Below, one piece after another: positions 12,004 through 23,250 of a DNA stretch of 64,000 nucleotides (position 1 is the stretch's first letter; the number at the start of each line of letters is the position of its first letter). The stretch is from Taenia hydatigena (Eukaryota > Platyhelminthes > Cestoda > Cyclophyllidea > Taeniidae): the NCBI GenBank assembly GCA_036345935.2, contig JADWOT020000003.1:11754524-11818523 (forward strand). The letters run 5' to 3'. The notes beneath the pieces are model-generated. The model had not been told where the DNA came from and did not search any database. It saw only the letters and a program-made list of their open reading frames with translations. The position numbers and the translations under genes were made by a program.

Positions 12004-15000
12004 CTTTAAAAATAAGTCATGCCCATTTAACAATGTAGTCCTCTTTGCACCCAGAAGTAATAAGTGTATTCGAATTAAAATGGCCACGCCTTCCTTAAAC
12101 TTTTGCGCCAAAATGGTAACGCAGTCCTACAACTCCTATATCTGTCGTGTATACGCACTTAAGTCGTGCGTTCGATTGGGTGCAAATGACTAAATATTAA
12201 TGCACTAAAAACACTACATCGATAACCTCCAAAACATTCATAGAAACTGAGGCGATCGCTATTCATTTGTGTGTGCTTAACTTCTTATGTTATGAAATGT
12301 TGCATACATAGATGAAGAAGCGTATGACGTCGAGCTTTTGTATGGCATGTCCGAGCATCTGCCAAGGACCGAGAAATATGACGGAACTGAAGACGACGAT
12401 GCCACAGGTCAGACGACGTAGTGGCCCCAGAGCTCTGCGCACTTCTGACAAGGCAGGCTTCTTCTCACTTAGGCGTGGAGAAAAGCGTAGATCCGTTTGC
12501 CTGGTTAACAGGCCAAAAAGTTAATCAAATGTGGGCATTTAATGATTAAAAAGAGAAAGTATGTCATTGCCATTTAACTCACTATCTTTGTACTGGAAAT
12601 AACACTACGTTCTTCTGATGCCTACAGGTGTCATCGAAAATGTGTACTCTTTCTGATGCCGATGAATGCTAAATGGTGCGACCGCCATGTGGTTAATGTG
12701 GCTGACCTACCGAGCATAGATCTCAGGCCAGGGAAAGAGAGGATTGTCAATCTCCTGCACACAGCTCCATACGTTAAGCGCCACCTCGGGTGGGAAGAGT
12801 TTGGTGAGGAGGACCGTGATCAGCGCAGGTAGCAGAAAGCCACCCAGGAACGCCACTCCCAGCCCCACTAGCAAAGTGTGCTTAGTCTCTGGTCGGTTTG
12901 CGGAAAACAAAATGGAAATTGTTAAGAGCAAGCAACTTATGTATAGACGATGCAACACTCACAAGGCAATGATTACTCTCCAGATTTTCAACTTTTTAAA
13001 ACAAAGAGCTTTCAGTCAGCGTCTTCTAAATGGAGGCATTAAAGAGCAATTCCCAAGTGCCTAAGTCGATTTCGCAACCCCTTCAATGCTTCGCTCTTAA
13101 AACACTTGATTTTAGAATGCACACATAATCAAATAGAATTAACTCTCTGTTGTGACCGAGAACATGGTCATTTGCCCGCTGTGAAGAGGTAATAGAAAAT
13201 ATTTTCATGCATGATTGGAACTACCGTCTCATGCAACCCTTAATTGGCTAAATTTGGCCGAATTCAATCATGTCGAATCGAGTTCCTTTTTATGTGGAGC
13301 ATGGAGAAAGCAAGATTCTACGACACACCCAACGTGGAAGAGTTGTCGAGCGCGAACCAGATAGTGAGTGAAGCTCCTGCACTGATGAAGTAGCCAATTA
13401 GAAGCGCGACTTTTGAGAGACGCGCCCAGAGAATGCTGAGACAAAGACATCCCACAAAGGGTGTGCATAGACCGAAGTAAAGGCGGCTAGCCACCTAAAA
13501 CAGCAATAAGTTTCTTAAAAAAATGGTGTAACAAACTTGCAACAAGTTCTCCTTTTAGATCGCTTTTCCTGAAAAACCTAATACCATCCATACGCTAGCT
13601 CCACTCTCTTCATCACTACTCACCTGTCGTCCCCTCTCTCATTTGTTCTATTGCATTCCTTTTCACTCACTTCGACTAGTCCCAAATTCGATTGTGATAA
13701 TAAGTTTGATTGAAGTAAGCTGATGCCATAAAGTGTGCTAATTATTATCTGAAGTAATGCCACCATAGTGAGAAGATGAACTAATGCGACGGTCCAATGC
13801 CTTTTCACAGCCTAGTGGACTATCTGCAGTTCCGAAAAGTGTTATTGTCTCTGAAAGTCCTTCCTATATGACGATTTCACAGACATTCGAAATCGCTTCA
13901 CTGCTAGCTTTGCTGGTCTGCTCTCCTGATTAAAGTAATGTGCCATTGTGCTAAGGTTTGTCAAACTGCTAAACAGGGGAGAATGGAATTGATTATCTTG
14001 TGACATCTAACGCCATTTTGCAGCCTAGTACACTCGTCTAATACCACTTGTTGACTCTTGCTGCGGCAAATGCAGGCAGTTCTGTCTGCCGCCGACATGG
14101 GTTGGGATCCTGAAGGGTTGGAAGTCATGCACACAATGTTTATTCGTATTATTCTCATCCAAAGTAAAGTGTCCATCACCCCACGAAGTTGTTTTGCAGT
14201 AAGTTGTGTAACGAAGGAACCGTGGGATTTTGCATTATGACTCATTGTTTTACAGGAGTGGAAATGAGGTTTATGTCTAATGCATTTACTAGCCCCAACT
14301 ATGTATGCTGGAGGCAACCGATGTCATGTGCCTTCGTTTTAGCCGGCCGAATGGGCAGGCAATCAGCCAGTCATTCGGTCAGTAAGCACTGTAAGGTAGT
14401 GTCTTCTCCATTTAACTGGAAGGAATGCCATATCAGACTTATCATTATCGATTACTTACATATGCTGAAGCCGCTTTGCCAGCCGGAATCGCCATGGCAA
14501 GCACCATCGTGGGTTGTTCATAAAACACTAATTTCCAACTATTGTAACCAATGTCGGTTTGAGTCATTTTTGATGCATAAATTTAATGGAAGAGGAAGGT
14601 GGCTGATACCACATAACTAGTAGTGAAAAGATGGACCAGCACTCATCAATGTTCTCAAATGCACATAAATAATCCATACATGTGGCAAATCGTCATTAGT
14701 TACAACGCGACATTCATGTTAGTCAAATCGAAAACCGTGCAAATGCTTTTCTTCCAATCAACAAGTGGCAACGCTCATTAGATTTGTGAAGTCCCAACCA
14801 TGCCTACACTGAAAGTATTACTAACACGGTACAAGTAGCCTCATTTTGTATTGTAGGTAAGAACTAACAGTCTGCGGACATAGCGTCATAAATAGGATGA
14901 GATTTTAAGCGAAATAATGCGCATTATCAATGCGGTTAAGTGCTGTATTCCTAGCATCGCTCTCGTTAAAAGGTTTATTAGAGTGCAGGTAACTTCAAAT

Positions 15001-18000
15001 GCGGTCCTTTGAAAGGTGCTTACAAAATCTCTCAACAACGGAATCAAAGAGATTTCTGCATTAAACATCTCTCCTGTTAAATAGAGTACTATCACATCGT
15101 ACTACATTGTGTCTATTTCCTGCATGGTGTGGCCCTAAACAAATAAAAATGAGGACATACCGCTATGTTATAAAAGATAATAAAGATTGGGATCATGCCC
15201 GCCATCACTGTGAAGGCGATTTGCGACACCTTTTTTGACATCTGGTCCTTGTAAGCGCGGTACGTCCCATGTATCTGGCAGCCATATGCCAGCATCATGG
15301 CCGCTGTGGACCTACATTCCTCTTTGATCCTGCATAACATCGTAGCAAGAAAGACGTCATCTTCTTCTCAAGCAACAAATGTTTGTTAGCAGCATTATGT
15401 ATAAATGCTAGAGTATGAGCTGTAAGGGAGGAAAACATACATGCAACCCTTAATTCAGTAGTTTAGTCATTCATATGACGTGATGTAAATTTGCGAGCAA
15501 ATCGTCACACAGATTTCCACATTTTAAACGGAAGTAACGAGGTTCTTGCAAATTCTTTTTAAATTGGATCTCAAGTAAGGGCTTAGAATTCTTTGGGTGG
15601 ATGATTGAGAGTGGTAGTTCCAGCAATTTATGCTTGTGTAGAACGTGTAGACCGCACATCCCATTAACTTGTTGACGGTGATATTGTACAAAGGAAAAAA
15701 GTCCGCACCTACATCACTTTTATCGTAACGCTTCGAAGCAAAAAATGTTCTAAAGAATATGCCACACATAGACAAATGATGCTCCTCCTTCTCTCTCTCT
15801 CAAACAGCAACCCTGAGCGTGCAGTGGACATGTGTGCACACAGACGCCAAAAGTGTTTTATGCAAGTCACCAATCACAGCCTCTCTTCAACCGAGCGATG
15901 CTTTATCATTTTAAGTTTATGCCAATAGTCAGTTTTCTTCGACATCATTTATAGGCGTCACAGTCAGCCCTACCATGTATCCGTGTGGCATGCCGCACAT
16001 TCGAGCATGCTGCGACAGCGACAGATGTTGCGTCGACTTGCAAGGTAACCACGCCGCTTGCCACACAATGGACACGTTGCCATGTCTAGCTGGCTCTTGA
16101 AGGGCTAAAGAAAGACCAGCATCACCGCATCTTTCAGTAAATCACGCACTGCACTCCAGTATTAGCACCAATTTTCAAATCAAGCTACAGGTTGCTAAAG
16201 GGAGAAAACATGCTTTTTAACGTTACTAGCAGATGGTTCAGTTTTCTTAATATGTGACAAAAATACTGTAGTGAAGTACGCAGGCCTCTACAGCAAATTA
16301 TGTTCAAGTACAATGTCTAGCGTGTTTGAATTAGGTTTAGAATTGGAGATGGAGCTTAGTTTTGATAATGAACCCATCACCATTCACAAATGTTTATTTA
16401 AAGCGTTGCTTTACACAATTCCTCTCAACCCACGGGCAAACAATGACTTAGCCTAAAATATTTGAGGTTTTATGTGGTGGTTTGGCCATACAAGCTTACA
16501 CGCATGCTTCGCATGACTACTGCTGCAGTTATCGATTTTTAGGCAAAGTTGCTAAACTGCCAGCCAATCGTACCTTCGAAATGTATCCTATGGTGTCTTG
16601 TTAAATAAAATGACAAAATTCATTCCAATATCATGCACCAGCTATACGGTCCTATCACTGATTCCAATATTTTAAAGCTCAAAGGTATCTTATAGGCTAA
16701 AAGAGCGTACTGAGTGTTTGATTTTCGATTTGCTCATCTGCCCACCTTGTGCTTAAATGAAGGCGGATAATTAAAACAAATGCATAAGAATGATGCTTTT
16801 TAAAAGGACTTTGCACACAGCATATTCAATTCACTTTTTGGGAAGCACCCAATAAGGCCGGTGAATATTTCATTAAAAGCGCCTGCAGGAGAGTTCAGGT
16901 GAGTGTGTCAAACTCCCTATGTGGACCGGACTCACCCGAATATACGTCGCAATGACATCGTGATACAAGATTGATGAAGCTCCGGCAAGGCTAAACACGC
17001 AGGAGGTCACGAGGAGCAGGAGAAGCACGACGAAAATGATCCAGATGCCACTCTTGCCCAACAGGTGCATAGGGGTCGCAAATAATACAAGACCTACGAA
17101 GAGCGTATTTGTTAAAAGTGCTACTGTATGAATCAGTCGGTAAGTCGACACGACGGCAAAGGACCAAAGTGACTGTTGCTTGCCTGTTGTGCATTGTTAT
17201 ATTACAGCGCTATTTTAATTGTTTCCTGTTTATAAGTGGAAGAAATAAGTGCGATGCCAGCTTTCAGAACTTGTCGATATAAAGGGTGTGGTGGTGAAAT
17301 TGGAGTTTAGAAAGGATGTTTGCAGAGATCAAAGTCACAACTTGCGAGCGATTGCTTTAACGCACACTAAGCGACCAAACAATTAACTATGCATTCATCG
17401 GAATAGTCATTCCATTTCTTGCGAAATGTATATCGTCAATGAACTTCATCCTATCAAAACACAGTAAACAGTTCCTAAAATCTCGGAACTCATTCAATGC
17501 TGATGTTTTGTTCTGTCGGCTGACGTTCTTATGCTTTTAAAATGCCTTACAAATTTTGAGAAGAAAAGATTCCACCTTCGGTTTGGCCACCAAGAAAATA
17601 AGTGCGATGGTAACAGGTTGAACACGTAAAGCACAAAATTAGTCGTTTGGTAGCCTCTGGTAGCAAGAAGTGGATAAAATGGTTCTGTTAGGCAGCGGCC
17701 TGAGACTTAAAGTCTTAGCTTATAAAAAATTTTAATCGGTTTGCTTCCTGCTATAACATTTTGATTTTACCATACACAGTGCATTTAAGCACGTTTGCCA
17801 ACTACTACTGAGTGCAAAAGCGAATTTGCCGCATAATCACTGCCTTGTTGAATCGTTTTATTGTAAAAGTAACCTGTGGGCTGTTTTGGACACAGGAAAT
17901 CACAGTTTTAGGCTGGAATAACCGAATGCCTACCATGTGCATCTTGTTCCTCATTAAGACTGGCTTCACTGAGGAGGGATGATTCCATCGCTCGAAAACC

Positions 18001-21000
18001 CAGACCACAGACGACACCAAGGGAGAAAGGAATGCAAAAGGCCATAATATTGGCCAAAAGAAGACCGAGAATTCCATGGTTTGGCGGCAAATTGATTGAA
18101 GTCTCCCACAGTGCCTGGTCAAGCAGCACTTGCACCACGCGACCTCGAGAAAAGCATAATCACAGGTAGATAGTAGAGGCCACTTCCGATGCACAAAGGG
18201 GACTAGCGGATAATGCAAATGCGCGGACTTACAAATCAAGTTTGCTAGGCTGTCGTCAAGGATTCCACCTGCGAATCGGCTGAGCTTGTATTTCTTGACC
18301 CCATAATCTGGCTTTTTGTAGCACATCAGTAACTTGTAAAAGCTGTCCACGCTACCTACAACAGAGGTTACAATCGATCATAGAAGCTAACACTAGTCAC
18401 AGTTGACATCCTACTAAGTGCGCTGTTGAGTTGAGTAACATTAACTTCATTCCTGACTCCGTGATGCATTAGGGTAGATGACAGTGCTGTTAAGGTCACC
18501 GACCCTCTCTAAGATGTTGCATTTCACTTAAAACAGCCTTAAGTTTGACTTCAGTCATTTTATGCATTGCGATCGCCAAGATTTCCTTTAAAGCCGGCTG
18601 GGTTAAACCTTTTTGCTACTGTACGCGTACAATAACCATCCTGCTCATGAGCGCACTGTGTGTAATGTGGGAAGTGGTAGACGTTCCAACAGTCAGCTCG
18701 AAAGGTACTATAACCTAGAGGCATGATACAGGACACCATTGCTTATTATTTTTAGATAAGGCAATAAAATGTTTCAGATTGGTAGGTCATCTGTCAGCAA
18801 AATCTATGCTTTAAGAACCAGTGGACATCAAGTATGCACAAAGTTGACACCACTACTATGCCCCGACCTCCAACATCTTCGACATGTTTCGCTGAATATG
18901 TGGGACCCAAGCAAATTTTAAATATCCATCAATACATTTAAAAGAAAATGATGCTTGACGGGAGGTCGCTATTAGCATGCCTCATTTAACACCACTTTAG
19001 CAATCCTTTCCGTGGCATTGTCTGCATCACTGTGCTTTACACTCTGTATACTCCATAGCTCGCCTTGTTTCAAAATCCACTTGATCATTTATCAAGTCCA
19101 CCAATGCAAGTTCAGAAGTCCAGTGTCTCCATCTCTACCTCCTTCTCACAACGCAGCCATTGTCTGCATTAATTTAATCATGCTAGCAACCTTACCTTTC
19201 TCAAAATCTGGCTCAACTTTCTGAATAATTAATATAAATTTGCGCAATTTACATCTGACTGGATTTTTTGCTTTGAGTTGATTTGTTTTGGTTTCAGGTG
19301 CTTTGAATCGTACGATCTGCGTCTCACCATTGTAAAACCTGCTTAGCTATCACCACAAAGCTACTGGTGGCCTTAAAACTCGCAGATCTGCATAAGATTG
19401 CTCGAAACGCCCAGTTACACTTGCTCCAAAGAGGGGGCATAGCAACAACAGTCATGGGGAGTACGTACCAAGGGGTATGTAGGAGGGCACGTTCAGCACA
19501 ACGAATATGAGAAAGGCGCAAATGAGGAGGATGGTGATAATGATGATGTAGAGTATGAGGTTGTAGCTTCTGCGTCGCGTCACTATCTGCATGGCGCCAA
19601 CCAGAATGAAAACTATTGATACGATAGTTGACTTGCTGACATCCTTAGTCGCGGCATGCAAGGCCATTGAACCGACTACCAAAAAAGAAGGGATGAGAGC
19701 ATCAGTGCAAGATTCGTTCTGTGCAACTGGCTCGTGAATCGCTGTCTTGCATGATGTATTATGCCAACAAACCAAAAAAGCCATTTTGTGGGAAATGCCA
19801 AATAACTGAGCACACAGAAAACCCGTGTTCTCCTGCCTCCGAAGCGTCACGCACAAATATTCCAGTTTCCAGTTACGCATAAAACTTTGAAACCAACTTA
19901 TTATTTTCAACTAAGGTGGTCCTATTTTTTGTGCTTTGGATTGATGCAACCAATGCTGTGTCAGACATAGCCGTCAAACTCGCGAATAGGATATTTATTG
20001 TTACTCCAGTGCTTTGACAGTGTTTGTGAACCCATTCTCACTCCTTTAAGCGAGTCAGTTTAATGTTACCTGGCTTTAAATTAGACCTCAGCAACCTATT
20101 GTGCTGTCTGATCAAAACTTACTGACTGGCTGATTTGAGTGATTGTGAGAAATAAAATCTACATTTGGCACACTGTTTTATGCTTTGGGAAAACTTCTGT
20201 TTATTCGGCGGGTAGTTTGTTGTCGGTGGCACCACTTCATAGACACTACTATGAGTGCTTAACACTAATCCGCATCCTTTGTTTCGTGTTCTTTGCAGCT
20301 AAGCTGCTGAAGTTTAAAAAGCAGACTTTTGACTTCTCCATCAACCCTGCTCAGTGAGGCACAGGTTACTAATATAGCATTAATAAAAGGACTGCAACTA
20401 CTCACCAGTGACGTTGATGGTGAGGTTGTATAGACTGGTGAGGAGACTAATGATGATGGTGAGGATGTGGGCAGCCACACCAAAGCGACGGCCTACGAAT
20501 TGGGCAATAGTCTGGGCACCCGGTGCTTTGGTGCGGAATTCCAAGAGCAGTATCACGAAGATGGTGTAGACCAGCGCAGAGATCGCTGGCACGAACGTGC
20601 AACCGATAATGCCGTACTAAATCCACAATGCTAGAGTTAAGTTAACACGCCATGTGTAGTATATGCGCGTTGACTACTAGTGTAACCTGTATGTGGCCTT
20701 TTTACCTGATCAAGGCATGACAGTGAATTGCGTCGAATTTGGTGGGTCATGTTTTGTGTTCATGCATTAGAACAGATGTTAAGTGTGCATAGTTTGAAGG
20801 GACTGCTCTTTCATTGTATTATAGCTCTGTTAGGAAAATAAAATGCAGAAACAGCAACACTTCGGTTCTTCATGAGTCACTGGCAGGCAATCCTGCATAT
20901 TCCTCGTCACTTTGCTTAACAAGATAGTCAATTACAACTGCTATTCTTCCCCATGATTCGTCAACGCTGGATAGAAATTGGGAGCCCTTAGAAATACCGC

Positions 21001-22883
21001 ATAATACGCTCTCAGAATAGTATGCACTATGAGATATTTTATGCAAAGTAGCATATTTTACCATTAGCACTAGACGAAACCAGTAAAAAAGGGCACAGTT
21101 AGTACACAATTATTAAAGCTGAGCTTTCTCCCATAACGACGTTTAGTATTGTAAGCATGCAAGATGTTTGCCGCCACAATGAAAACAGTGAAAATGGTAG
21201 ATTTTCTGATTGACCAGGAAAATTTCAAAGCCTTGAGTTATCGGCTCGTGTGTTCCCTCGAATTTGCTAAAATTTTAGCATCATTTTAGACAATTGTTAG
21301 ATTGGCGATTTGCTGTAAGCCAAATATTAACTTCTTTAGTAATGCTGAACTCGTGGGTGAAGCAGAGGAATGTGCTCACAGATGAATGGTTTCAAAGAGT
21401 TAACTTGCTGGCTACCCCACTGATCAAATTAGCAGGCTGCAACTGGAATAAGTAACAGGGTCTATTGTACTGGTGTGCACGTCTCGGGCAGTAACTTCCT
21501 TTAATGTACCGACATGTTGTTTCACCTATTGCCACTACCCCTTCCTTTACTGATAACTGCTTTAGCTGAATACCACATTTACCATCCATGTTAGAACAGC
21601 ACGAATCCGCCTGGTCCTTTCAAATTCGTTAAGCCCAAGCTCTCATTCTCTAGCTATTCATTTTTAAAGCCGTTTGGATTGGTCGTGATTGTATGCCACC
21701 TTTAAAAATAGAGCCTTGCATAAGCAACAGCCCTTGAGGCACAGTCTGCTTAACTCAGAAGTTGCTAAAACACGATGAGGTCCTACCAGCTCAGCGTTCC
21801 CCACCGCTCCTAGAATTGATGTCGGCCATGTGATTTGTACCATGAAGGAGGAGATGACATTACCGAGATTGTGTGATTGATTGAGAATGCTTGTGAGGCC
21901 ACATTGCGTCCTTGCCTAAAGAGGTAATTCAAGGGCAGATGAGGTAGCTGCCAAAGGGATGATTGCTCAGTAATGAAGGGTTGTAACATGGATTAGTCTC
22001 TTCTTTCATGGAAAATTCGTGTGACTGAGTGCAATGCAAAGTTGCATATACTAAATCGGGATGAAATTCGATCGGATGCATTTTCCAAACCAACAATGCT
22101 GCGTTTTTCCCCCATTTTTCTTTACAAGAACTACTCACGCGCAAGTGGAGAAAAACCTTCACCACCTTTTGGTTGGTCAGTGACGCAAGAAAAAGAGAAG
22201 TAAACACAGGTCAATGCTGATCAAAGAGTGGCAGACATAGTACAAAATCCCCATAGCAGCAACATCGTAAACTCAAAGTGACATACAAATATTGTGCAAG
22301 AAAACAATGTTTCACTGCACCAAGTTTATGAACTCAATATGATTAGGTCTTTAACAATTGTATTGCTAACGCAAGACTTATGCTCGGTGGTATCCTTAGA
22401 TGTTTGGACAGCAGAACTAACCGCAGTCTATTTCTCAAAAGACGGATATCGGCAAAATTAGTCACGCGCAAATTAGTTTTAAAATTTCCTTCAAGCGCAA
22501 ATTATTGAAGCAGGCTTTTCAGCAGTGACGAACGAAGTGGAATTAAAGCTTTATTATGCCAAAATGATATGCCAGCCTATTTTTTGCTTGTTTCATGCTG
22601 CAAACATGGAAATAAAATCACAGCTTCTCGCAAAACTTACGTGTTTGTGCGTTTTAGTACAAAGGGTGAAGAGGATGTCAGCAGCGACGACCACCAGAAG
22701 AAAGATGCAGGCAAGCTCAGCCAAATCTGTGGCTTCTAGCCCTCTATCGTTACGTATGCGAATGAGTGTCCGTAGGGCTCTGCAGTTCTGTTCAGCCGCG
22801 GAAGGCACTCGTCGACTTACAATCAGCTCAATACCAGGTTTTGGTCGTATGTGCACAACTTCCTCAAATATAACGTCCCTCAT
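11872..22883 (-). CDS. DUR3-like sodium/solute symporter (urea-transporter type), 12 coding exons
   Basis: Predicted plasma-membrane cotransporter of the sodium:solute symporter (SSS) family, closest in pattern to the urea transporter DUR3. Model on the minus strand: 22641-22883, 21787-21915, 20406-20616, 19469-19675, 18233-18355, 17934-18143, 16936-17093, 15161-15247, 13329-13494, 12711-12888, 12308-12500, 11872-12003. All phases match, giving 2,037 nt and 678 residues, near the usual 650-730 for DUR3. Family landmarks in order are a TM1 near residues 55-75, YGIIG at 125, KAPGAQT at 154-160, VGAMQ in the next exon, LLDQALW at 311-317, GLVLFA at 375, and many hydrophobic helices up to the C terminus. 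The canonical aromatic WTWAATLLQSS segment is diverged (ITWPTSILGAVG), so the substrate is uncertain. The start is the first ATG after in-frame stops, with A at -3. Family assignment is firm; the urea substrate is inference. Confidence 0.85.
12308..12500 (-). CDS. DUR3-like gene, exon 11
   Basis: Residues 571-635. The acceptor is CTGTTAACCAG and the donor is TAT|GTATGC, phase 0. It contains a basic, hydrophilic stretch (SPRLSEKKPALSEVRRALG), then a helix from LTCGIVVFSSVIFLGPW and the short segment KLDVIRFFIY. The layout matches the cytoplasmic loop and penultimate helix near the C terminus of DUR3. Confidence 0.8.
12711..12888 (-). CDS. DUR3-like gene, exon 10
   Basis: Residues 512-571. The acceptor is ACCGACCAG and the donor is GCTCG|GTAGGT, phase 2. 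TKHTLLVGLGVAFLGGFLLP aligns with the DUR3 helix beginning YPMLAGNLVAL, and the exon ends FPWPEIYAR, the counterpart of the family's FDWETTR. The arginine codon is split by the intron. Confidence 0.85.
13329..13494 (-). CDS. DUR3-like gene, exon 9
   Basis: Residues 457-512. The acceptor is TTTTAG and the donor is TTGG|GTGTGT, phase 1. It reads SRLYFGLCTPFVGCLCLSILWARLSK..., in short pieces matching LYLFMG, the AVxPVxxxLLW helix and the following basic turn of DUR3. A glycine- and alanine-rich helix ending in IWFA follows, where DUR3 has IAWLVTA. Confidence 0.85.
13495..15160 (-). other. Intron 8 of the DUR3-like gene
   Basis: A 1,666-bp intron from GTATGT to TTTTAG. It includes a long open frame on the plus strand (14189-14620) that lacks coding character and family resemblance. 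I see no repeat or embedded gene. Confidence 0.65.
15161..15247 (-). CDS. DUR3-like gene, exon 8
   Basis: Residues 428-456: a short basic turn DQMSKKVSQI, then helix AFTVMAGMIPIFIIFYNIA. The donor is GCG|GTATGT, phase 0. Two phase-0 acceptors are possible. AAG before 15247 gives TYIR-DQMSKK, the best spacing against DUR3. CAG before 15274 has a somewhat better tract and adds nine residues (IHGTYRAYK). I preferred the shorter form on family spacing. Confidence 0.75.
15248..16935 (-). other. Intron 7 of the DUR3-like gene
   Basis: 1,688 bp, the longest intron in the model, from GTGAGT to the acceptor before exon 8. Bases 15248-15274 could be retained as coding sequence. A short CT-dinucleotide run lies near 15788-15802. 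Nothing else is recognisable. Confidence 0.6.
16936..17093 (-). CDS. DUR3-like gene, exon 7
   Basis: Residues 375-427. The acceptor is CTCTTCGTAG and the donor is CGG|GTGAGT, phase 0. GLVLFATPMHLLGKSG matches the DUR3 stretch GLVLPAAAxxLMGxxG. The next helix runs into VTSCVFSLAGASSILYHDVIATYI, matching the family's VTSTGSAELIAVSSILTYDIYxTYI. This is the conserved core of the SSS fold. Confidence 0.9.
17934..18143 (-). CDS. DUR3-like gene, exon 6 (DQxxW signature)
   Basis: Residues 305-375, phase 1 at both ends. The acceptor is GCTTTTCTCGAG and the donor is CATG|GTAGGC. It carries VQVLLDQALWETSI, the clear counterpart of the DUR3 motif VFxDQAYWQxAI, and then IMAFCIPFSLGVVCGLGF, matching the family's WFAIPFTLATTLGLA helix. 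A hydrophilic loop (SLNEEQDAHG) follows. It is the single strongest piece of evidence for the family call. Confidence 0.9.
18233..18355 (-). CDS. DUR3-like gene, exon 5
   Basis: Residues 264-305, phase 1 at both ends. The acceptor is CTCTGTTGTAG and the donor is GATTT|GTAAGT. It joins as GSVDSFYKLL, matching the GSPxKLYDLL loop of DUR3, and continues through SRFAGGILDDSLANLI, the counterpart of the family's FGIINIVGN segment. The intron that follows is only 89 bp. Confidence 0.82.
19469..19675 (-). CDS. DUR3-like gene, exon 4
   Basis: Residues 195-264, phase 1 at both ends. The acceptor is CTTCTTTTTTGGTAG and the donor is CTTG|GTACGT. It contains IVSIVFILVGAMQIVT, matching the DUR3 helix that ends in VGGLKAT, and then a long hydrophobic helix (YNLILYIIIITILLICAFL) corresponding to the helix after DYxHT. 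It ends SYIPLG before the exon 5 loop. Confidence 0.85.
20406..20616 (-). CDS. DUR3-like gene, exon 3
   Basis: Residues 125-195. The acceptor is GTGGATTTAG and the donor is ACTG|GTGAGT, phase 1. It starts YGIIG and carries LEFRTKAPGAQT, the counterpart of the DUR3 signature of a basic residue, then AP, then A-H-T (histidine is glutamine here), after a transmembrane helix. RRFGVAAHILT and the following helix continue the family match. This is one of the two most diagnostic exons. Confidence 0.88.
21787..21915 (-). CDS. DUR3-like gene, exon 2
   Basis: 43 codons, residues 82-124, phase 0 at both ends. The acceptor is CCTCTTTAG and the donor is CTG|GTAGGA. The end of the exon (SSFMVQITWPTS, then NAEL) aligns in spacing with the DUR3 segment IVSxWTWAATLLQSS, although several aromatic residues are replaced. 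Splicing joins NAEL directly to YGIIG, which is where DUR3 has YGVSG. Confidence 0.75.
22641..22883 (-). CDS. DUR3-like gene, coding exon 1 (N terminus and TM1)
   Basis: Encodes residues 1-81: a hydrophilic N terminus, then TM1 (core ACIFLLVVVAADILF). The donor after ACAAACAC is GTAAGT, phase 0. Two in-frame stops lie just upstream of the ATG, which has A at -3. An internal 33-bp segment (22788-22820) begins GTAAGT and ends CAG, so it could be a tiny intron; its length is a multiple of three and it is open, so both versions keep the frame. TM1 strongly supports this as the first transporter exon; the start codon is less sure. Confidence 0.65.
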
Positions 22884-22980
22884 GCTCTATGTGTCTGCCT
22901 AATTGAACACGTCGCTGCAAGCAAGGGCTCTGTTGTCTTCGTCCTATAAATGGTCTTTTCCTGCCATTAATGGAATTTAG
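22661..22980 (-). repeat. Exon 1 and 5' flank of the DUR3-like gene, first copy of a diverged inverted duplication
   Basis: Read on the minus strand, this block aligns with the plus strand of 23251-23563. Shared landmarks in the same order are ATTCCATTAA, TAGGACG, the context of ACACGT/GACGTG, ATTAGG.AGAC, the start region ATGxxxGACGTTAT, TTTGAGG, CACATACGA, AAACCTGG, ACGAGTGCCTT and CTGGTGGTC. By eye, identity is roughly two thirds. It covers about 100 bp upstream of the ATG plus most of exon 1. Confidence 0.75.
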
Positions 22981-23250
22981 GCGTTAACGTTTAACCACAA
23001 AGTGATGTATAGACTTGTTTTTAAGATTGTCGCTTCGTCTGATGGAGACAACTACGTGGTTTTGGCGGTTATTGTTTGTGGAAAACTAGGAGCCGCCTGA
23101 CGTCCTACGATAGAAGTAGTGTTTATGAGGGCACTAACAATTAGGCTAAAATGCCCGTAAGATTGTCCGTCATATTCGCGGAATGAATGTGCTGCTACCA
23201 CACCTATTAACTTGCCTAGGCTGTGCTATTCACCCCCAAATCGTCGACGC

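Larger units (their letters stand above)
16937..21786 (-). other. Remaining larger introns of the DUR3-like gene
   Basis: Within this span the introns are 17094-17933 (840 bp), 18144-18232 (89 bp), 18356-19468 (1,113 bp), 19676-20405 (730 bp) and 20617-21786 (1,170 bp). None shows a recognisable nested gene or mobile element. Confidence 0.6.

Noticed and set aside
14189..14620. Plus-strand open frame of 143 codons
   Set aside because: It lies within an intron of the DUR3-like gene, has no family resemblance and has a chance-like composition.
22525..22902. Plus-strand open frame of 125 codons
   Set aside because: It is antisense to the first exon of the DUR3-like gene, whose transmembrane segment and splice donors favour the minus strand.
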